DNA of 47,011 nucleotides, taken from the NCBI GenBank assembly GCA_016845105.1, contig JAERTF010000193.1, positions 1 to 47,011 of the forward strand, in the 5' to 3' direction. Positions 42,530-47,011 of this stretch are shown in pieces. A program made the position numbers and the translations under genes. This stretch comes from Bacteroidota bacterium. GTDB lineage: Bacteria > Bacteroidota > Bacteroidia > Bacteroidales > F082. Numbering within the stretch: position 1 is the stretch's first letter; each line of letters starts with the position of its first letter. Below the pieces are notes generated by a model. It was not told where the DNA came from. It ran no database searches and saw only the letters and a program-made list of their open reading frames with translations.

Positions 42530-45022
42530 ATGGAACGTATAACTCTGTTTGCTGATGTGCTTTTACCCTTGCCCATAGAGGGAACATTTACATATAGAGT
42601 ACCTTACGAACTAAATGAGTTTATCCAAATAGGCCAAAGAGTTAGTGTACAATTCGGAAGAAAAAAAATTTATGCAGGCATTGTAAAGAATCTTCATACA
42701 AATGTCCCCATAGTTCATACTCCCAAGTATATAATTACACTGCTAGATGAGAAACCAATAGCAAATTCCATACAATTGCGATTTTGGAGTTGGATGGCTA
42801 GCTATTATATGAGTACTGAGGGCGACGTAATGAATGCCGCCTTGCCATCTGCATTCAAATTGGCAAGCGAATCTAAAATTGTACTTTCTCCTGCATTTAT
42901 ACCTGATTTCAATATACTTAACCCCTCTGAATATCAAATAACAGAATCATTAATAGAGAAAAAGAAACTAACAGTAGATGAAATCTCAAAGATAGTAGGT
43001 TATACAAAGGTTTTACCTCTTCTGAAAACAATGATAGATCACAAGATGATAGTCATGGAGGAAGAGATATCAGATATTTTTAAGCCAAAAACAGAGAAGT
43101 ATATTGGTATTTCTTCGGTGTTTTGTGATGAGGGAAACCTTTCATCTTTAATGGATGAGTTGGGAAAAAGGGCTCATAAGCAGTTGGAATTAGTAATGTC
43201 ATTTATTTCTTTGGTTGGGTTACCACTTACTTCTGAAAGTCAAGTAAAGCAAAGTTTATTACTCAAAAAATCTGGTAATAGCAACTCTGCTTTAAAATCA
43301 CTAATAAATAAAGAGGTTTTTATTTCTACAAAAAAGATAGTTAGCCGATTAACATCCACAGCCCAGAATATCGATTCGAGTAAGCTAAAGCTTAGCAAGC
43401 ATCAGGAAAATGCGTATAAAAAAATACTTGGATATTTCGATAGTCATAATGTAGTTTTATTACATGGAGTAACTTCGGGAGGGAAAACAGAAGTATATAT
43501 TAAACTAATTTCAGAAACACTGAGTAGGGGGAAACAAGTACTGTATTTACTTCCTGAAATAGCTCTCACAACTCAGATAATTGTGCGCTTACAAAGCTAT
43601 TTTGGTGATAAAGTTGGTATATATCACTCCAAGTATAGTAAAAATGAGCGAGTTGAAGTATGGAATAATATTGCTGAACTTGATGATGAAAATATACATA
43701 GTAAATTTGAAATTATACTAGGCCCCCGATCATCGCTATTTCTTCCATACGATAATCTGGGTTTGATAATTGTAGATGAAGAGCACGATAGTTCATATAA
43801 ACAATATGATCCTGCTCCACGCTACAATGCCCGTGATGCAGCAATATATTTGGCTACACTGCATAATGCAAAGGTTGTGTTGGGTTCGGCCACACCTGCA
43901 ATAGAAAGCTACTATAATGCTAAATCAGGAAAGTATGGTCTGGCTGAAATAACTGATAGATATGGAGGTGTTAATCTCCCTAAAATTGAAATAGTAAATT
44001 TGAAGGAAGAGGTTAAACGACGAATGATGAAATCTCATTTTTCTTCAGTTTTAATGAATAAAATGGACAGCGCCCTTGAAAATAAGCATCAAATAATTCT
44101 ATTTCAAAATAGGCGTGGGTTTTCATTGCGAATTGAATGTGATGTGTGTCATTGGGTTCCGGAGTGTAAAAACTGTGATGTTACACTAACCTACCATAAA
44201 TACAGTGAATTAATCAAGTGTCATTACTGTGGCTATTCAACTACGGTACCTTCTGTTTGTCCTGATTGTGGAAATACCGGACTTAAAATGCAAGGGTTTG
44301 GAACAGAAAAGGTGAGTGATGAGCTTGGTATTTTATTGCCTGACGCCAAAATTGATAGAATGGACCTTGATACAACAAGAACCAAAAATGCCTTTTCGAG
44401 AATAATTTCCAATTTTGAGAGTAAACAGACCGATATCCTTATAGGTACTCAAATGGTAACCAAGGGTCTCGATTTTGATAATGTTCAAGTGGTTGGTGTA
44501 TTAAGTGCTGATAGTATGCTAAGTTTTCCTGACTTTAGGGCACATGAAAGAAGTTTTCAATTAATGTTACAGGTAAGTGGTAGGTCGGGAAGAAAAGATA
44601 AGCAGGGTAGTGTGGTAATTCAGGCATGGAAACCTAATCACCCCATACTAAAAGATGTTGTAAATCATGATTATATAAGCATGTATCTGCGACAATTGAC
44701 CGAAAGAAAGAAGTTCAGTTATCCTCCCTATTATAGGCTGATAATTATAAGAATGAAACATCGAAAACCTGAAATATTAAATGAGGCAGCTGCGGTATTC
44801 ACAAAAGATTTAAAACATAAATATGGGAAACTTGTTTATGGGCCTGAATATCCACTGGTGGGTCGTGTAAGGAACTTCTATATTAAGCAAACTATGCTAA
44901 AAATTCCAAAAGGGATGAATCTGATCGACGTTAAAAATAATATCCGCGAATCTGTTATTGGGATGAAAACCAATTCTGGGTATAAATCTGTTATTGTTCA
45001 TTTTGACGTTGATCCACAATAG
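42530..45022 (+). CDS. priA: Primosomal protein N' (replication restart helicase PriA)
   Basis: PriA reloads the replicative helicase at collapsed forks. The 830-residue protein has the N-terminal 3'-DNA-binding domain (ITLFADVLLPLPIEGTFTYRVP). The superfamily 2 helicase core carries Walker A (HGVTSGGKTEVY), DEEH (IIVDEEHDSSYKQYDP) and later VSGRSGRKDKQG. The eight zinc cysteines sit at CDVCHWVPECKNC and CHYCGY...CPDCG. The full length is preserved. It starts 65 bases after the cysteine-rich small gene and ends 2 bases before a seven-unit heptamer repeat. Confidence 0.95.
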   Translation: MERITLFADVLLPLPIEGTFTYRVPYELNEFIQIGQRVSVQFGRKKIYAGIVKNLHTNVPIVHTPKYIITLLDEKPIANSIQLRFWSWMASYYMSTEGDVMNAALPSAFKLASESKIVLSPAFIPDFNILNPSEYQITESLIEKKKLTVDEISKIVGYTKVLPLLKTMIDHKMIVMEEEISDIFKPKTEKYIGISSVFCDEGNLSSLMDELGKRAHKQLELVMSFISLVGLPLTSESQVKQSLLLKKSGNSNSALKSLINKEVFISTKKIVSRLTSTAQNIDSSKLKLSKHQENAYKKILGYFDSHNVVLLHGVTSGGKTEVYIKLISETLSRGKQVLYLLPEIALTTQIIVRLQSYFGDKVGIYHSKYSKNERVEVWNNIAELDDENIHSKFEIILGPRSSLFLPYDNLGLIIVDEEHDSSYKQYDPAPRYNARDAAIYLATLHNAKVVLGSATPAIESYYNAKSGKYGLAEITDRYGGVNLPKIEIVNLKEEVKRRMMKSHFSSVLMNKMDSALENKHQIILFQNRRGFSLRIECDVCHWVPECKNCDVTLTYHKYSELIKCHYCGYSTTVPSVCPDCGNTGLKMQGFGTEKVSDELGILLPDAKIDRMDLDTTRTKNAFSRIISNFESKQTDILIGTQMVTKGLDFDNVQVVGVLSADSMLSFPDFRAHERSFQLMLQVSGRSGRKDKQGSVVIQAWKPNHPILKDVVNHDYISMYLRQLTERKKFSYPPYYRLIIIRMKHRKPEILNEAAAVFTKDLKHKYGKLVYGPEYPLVGRVRNFYIKQTMLKIPKGMNLIDVKNNIRESVIGMKTNSGYKSVIVHFDVDPQ

Positions 45023-45024
45023 GT

Positions 45025-45073
45025 TTAGAATCTAGACACAAGATTCCAGATCCAAGAATCAAGATACAAGAAG
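45025..45073. repeat. Seven-unit heptamer tandem repeat after priA
   Basis: Seven consecutive 7-base units share AGA at positions 3-5: TTAGAAT, CTAGACA, CAAGATT, CCAGATC, CAAGAAT, CAAGATA, CAAGAAG. The consensus is about CAAGATN. It begins 2 bases after the priA stop and ends 33 bases before the terminator. Confidence 0.8.
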
Positions 45074-45105
45074 TTGATTTTTATACAAGTTACAATACAT
45101 TACAA

Positions 45106-45146
45106 TAAAAAAGCCGCTATCACATAAAATGTAATAACGGCTTTTA
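45106..45146. terminator. Two-way rho-independent terminator between priA and the Omp28-like gene
   Basis: AAAAGCCG (45108-45115) pairs with CGGCTTTT (45138-45145). A-runs on one side and T-runs on the other give a U tail in both directions, fitting the convergent genes. Confidence 0.88.
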
Positions 45147-45176
45147 TCATTTGTAAGTTGGTAAACTTATCTCTAA

Positions 45177-46907
45177 TTAGTTCACCATAATTTTCTTAGT
45201 TACCACTTCGTTGTTCAATTGTATTTTTACGAAGTAAATACCCTGACGCATATCGTTTGAGTTTAGTTGGATATTGTGTGATCCACCACTCATCATACCT
45301 TCATGAATATTTATTACTTGTTTTCCAAGAATATCAAAAACAGCAATCGATACGTTAGCCTGGTTTTGAAGACTAAACTCAATATTTGCATTGCTAGTTA
45401 CTGGGTTTGGATGGATAGAAATATCATCAGCAGTTAATACTTCATCAATATCAACAATCATACCTCTTGCCAATTCAGCAGCAGCAGAATATTCAAAATC
45501 AACACCTTCCCAAATAATATCGTTGTTTCCATCTGTAATTAAATAAAAACCACCCGATAATCCCATGCCAGAAGCATCATTGATTAATAGGTTATAACAT
45601 CCTGTTTCAGAAAGAGTAACCGGAGCAATTTGGAATCCTGTATTTGTATAAGGACCACCTTCGGCTACAACATCTCCAGCAGCATCAGTGATTGACCAGG
45701 TAACGTCTTCTGGGTTACCATCTATCTTAACACCAAAGTTAATATCTTCAGGGAAGTTTTGTGAACCTTCACCCACACCATTAAAGTAGTCATTTTGTGG
45801 AAGTTCATCAGGCATACCGTTTGGATTTTCGCACTGTATATCAACAAAATTGTTATCAGTAGGTGTTATTGCAATAACAGGAAGATCAAAAATATCTGTT
45901 TCAAGTTGAGCTAGATTACCTGTCCATGAATAAGTCATTTCATCACCTCCGTTAACAGAATAAATAAAATCTAAGCTAGTAAGTGAAATCTCGCCATAGT
46001 TTTTAAGTGTTACCTGTGGGATTATCTCATTGGAACAAAAGGTTTGTGGTGCTAATACCGAAGTAATGGCAGCATCATAATTATTTGAAGTCATGTAAGT
46101 TATTTCGGGAGCATGATTTCCACTAATAATTTCTTGTGTGGATTCTTCAGTTACGAAAGCAACAATTTCAAGGTTTTCCAGCACAACATCAACATCATTA
46201 TAATCTTCTGGAATTTCATATGTGAAAGTTCTGGTATATAATGAACCTTCTGTTGTTTCGGTAATTTCAACACCCCATTGACCTGTCATTAAGTGACGAA
46301 GCATGTGCATATGTACATAATTATTTCCCATATTACCACCACTTTGTGGTCCAAGTATATCATTCTGTAATATGGCAACATTCAGTTTATTCATTGGCTC
46401 CGGACTATCTCCGGTATAATAAACTTCAACTACAACAACCAACTGACGGGTTGAGGTAACAATCGTTGCTTCAAGACCAACATTTAAGTAACTGGCTTCT
46501 CCCATAATTTGGTTTGCAGCACCACTCCACTGACCTCTACTCATAGCAGTACCACTACCTTGTGACCAACCTGGAAATAGGTGACGGTTTACTGTGCCTG
46601 CAGGATAACCTGCTACACCTGCTTGACCATCAATTTGAGCACCCCATGGAGTTCTAAAATCTGGCTCGTTGCCTGAAGGAACAGCATAACCACCTGCGTG
46701 TATGTTAATAAGAAATACATCATCAGGATGTTGATTTTGAATCCCTTGGGCAATTGCGTGGCCCTGTGGACAAAAACCACAATGTATACCGGTAAATTCC
46801 TCAAGAATTACTTTTTTGTTTTCAGGATCTGTACTTACAATGTTTTGTGCAAACACATATGATACTGAAAACATCATTAATAAAAATAGGGTAGATAAAT
46901 TTTTCAT
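45177..46907 (-). CDS. Omp28-related thioredoxin-fold protein with T9SS sorting domain
   Basis: The start is set at the methionine before KNLSTLF (46907); an ATG three codons upstream is possible. A signal peptide ends near VFAQ. The N-terminal part has VILEEFTGIHCGFCPQGH, with a thioredoxin-like CGFC pair, and continues with the Omp28-type body (GYPAGTVNRHLFPG, VAILQNDILGPQ, MLRHLMTGQWGV). A middle section carries a beta-sandwich-like domain. The C-terminal 85 residues form a T9SS type A sorting domain (IHPNPVTSNANIEF, ending KKIMVN). The cysteine pair suggests a possible extracellular redox or disulfide role, which is inference. It stands alone, convergent with priA. Confidence 0.85.
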   Translation of the reverse strand: MKNLSTLFLLMMFSVSYVFAQNIVSTDPENKKVILEEFTGIHCGFCPQGHAIAQGIQNQHPDDVFLINIHAGGYAVPSGNEPDFRTPWGAQIDGQAGVAGYPAGTVNRHLFPGWSQGSGTAMSRGQWSGAANQIMGEASYLNVGLEATIVTSTRQLVVVVEVYYTGDSPEPMNKLNVAILQNDILGPQSGGNMGNNYVHMHMLRHLMTGQWGVEITETTEGSLYTRTFTYEIPEDYNDVDVVLENLEIVAFVTEESTQEIISGNHAPEITYMTSNNYDAAITSVLAPQTFCSNEIIPQVTLKNYGEISLTSLDFIYSVNGGDEMTYSWTGNLAQLETDIFDLPVIAITPTDNNFVDIQCENPNGMPDELPQNDYFNGVGEGSQNFPEDINFGVKIDGNPEDVTWSITDAAGDVVAEGGPYTNTGFQIAPVTLSETGCYNLLINDASGMGLSGGFYLITDGNNDIIWEGVDFEYSAAAELARGMIVDIDEVLTADDISIHPNPVTSNANIEFSLQNQANVSIAVFDILGKQVINIHEGMMSGGSHNIQLNSNDMRQGIYFVKIQLNNEVVTKKIMVN

Positions 46908-46947
46908 GATTATCATTTTTTAATTACAATTTGATTTAAGTTTAGAA

Positions 46948-46955
46948 CAAAAATA
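46948..46955 (-). promoter_or_regulatory. Possible -7 box of the Omp28-like gene
   Basis: On the minus strand the bases read TATTTTTG, about 40 bases before the start codon. The rest of the window to its end shows no gene. Confidence 0.35.
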
Positions 46956-47011
46956 GTATTATTTATATGAAATGATTTTTATGTTTGACGGCTATTTTAC
47001 CATTTCATTAC

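Overview
The window is AT-rich DNA from a member of the Bacteroidota. The evidence is SusC/SusD/SusE-type outer-membrane genes, three secreted proteins with type IX secretion (T9SS) C-terminal sorting domains, many TAnnTTTG-like -7 promoter boxes, few Shine-Dalgarno sites, and an RprX/RprY-type two-component pair. The hybrid-cluster protein Hcp with its own Crp/Fnr regulator suggests an anaerobe or facultative anaerobe. A free-living member of the Bacteroidales/Marinilabiliales is my best guess, but order-level placement is inference. I see no tRNA, rRNA, CRISPR array, transposase or phage gene.

Layout. 1-6250: a starch/maltodextrin uptake operon, susC-susD-susE, ending in a strong terminator. 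6600-10781 (minus strand): a lipoprotein GH13 amylase, a T9SS-secreted protein with two starch-binding-like modules and no catalytic domain, and a LacI-type regulator. 10870-13338: a divergent pair, Crp/Fnr regulator and hcp, around a perfect 16-bp palindrome. 13436-18035: housekeeping genes (ansA, tatD, LOG protein, P-loop kinase-like protein, a barrel protein, tsaB). 18038-20869: TolC and MacA-like efflux parts. 21080-25801: T9SS M1 aminopeptidase, AlkD-like protein, small zinc-ribbon membrane protein, beta-lactamase-fold lipoprotein. 25817-27941: RprXY-like pair. 28046-28156: a candidate structured small RNA on the plus strand. 28234-31466: two aldehyde dehydrogenases (ALDH7 type and PruA type). 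31600-38620 (minus strand): a second starch operon (SusA-like GH13, GH31, GH13 lipoprotein, perhaps an EEP-family hydrolase). 38884-40590: a divergent trehalose-synthase-like GH13. 40582-42111: PutP-like sodium symporter. 42264-45022: a 66-residue cysteine-rich protein and priA. 45177-46907: Omp28-like T9SS protein.

How the genes work together. SusC/D/E would bind and import malto-oligosaccharides. The GH13 lipoproteins and the T9SS binding protein would act at the surface, the SusA-like GH13 and GH31 would finish hydrolysis in the periplasm, and the TreS-like enzyme would act on maltose or trehalose in the cytoplasm. The two starch blocks lie about 22 kb apart but share a candidate LacI operator (core CAAWCGATTG) in three intergenic regions. 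Its distance to the proposed -7 boxes is nearly constant for two genes and one helical turn shorter for a third, which suggests one regulon with position-dependent, perhaps activating, control.

The most novel items, in my reading, are the three-way-junction RNA with its own promoter-like box and terminator next to the two-component genes, the phased operators, the cysteine-rich mini-protein, a dispersed repeat that encodes the start of an amylase signal peptide, and a seven-unit heptamer repeat directly after priA. All assignments are by eye from motifs; no database search was run.
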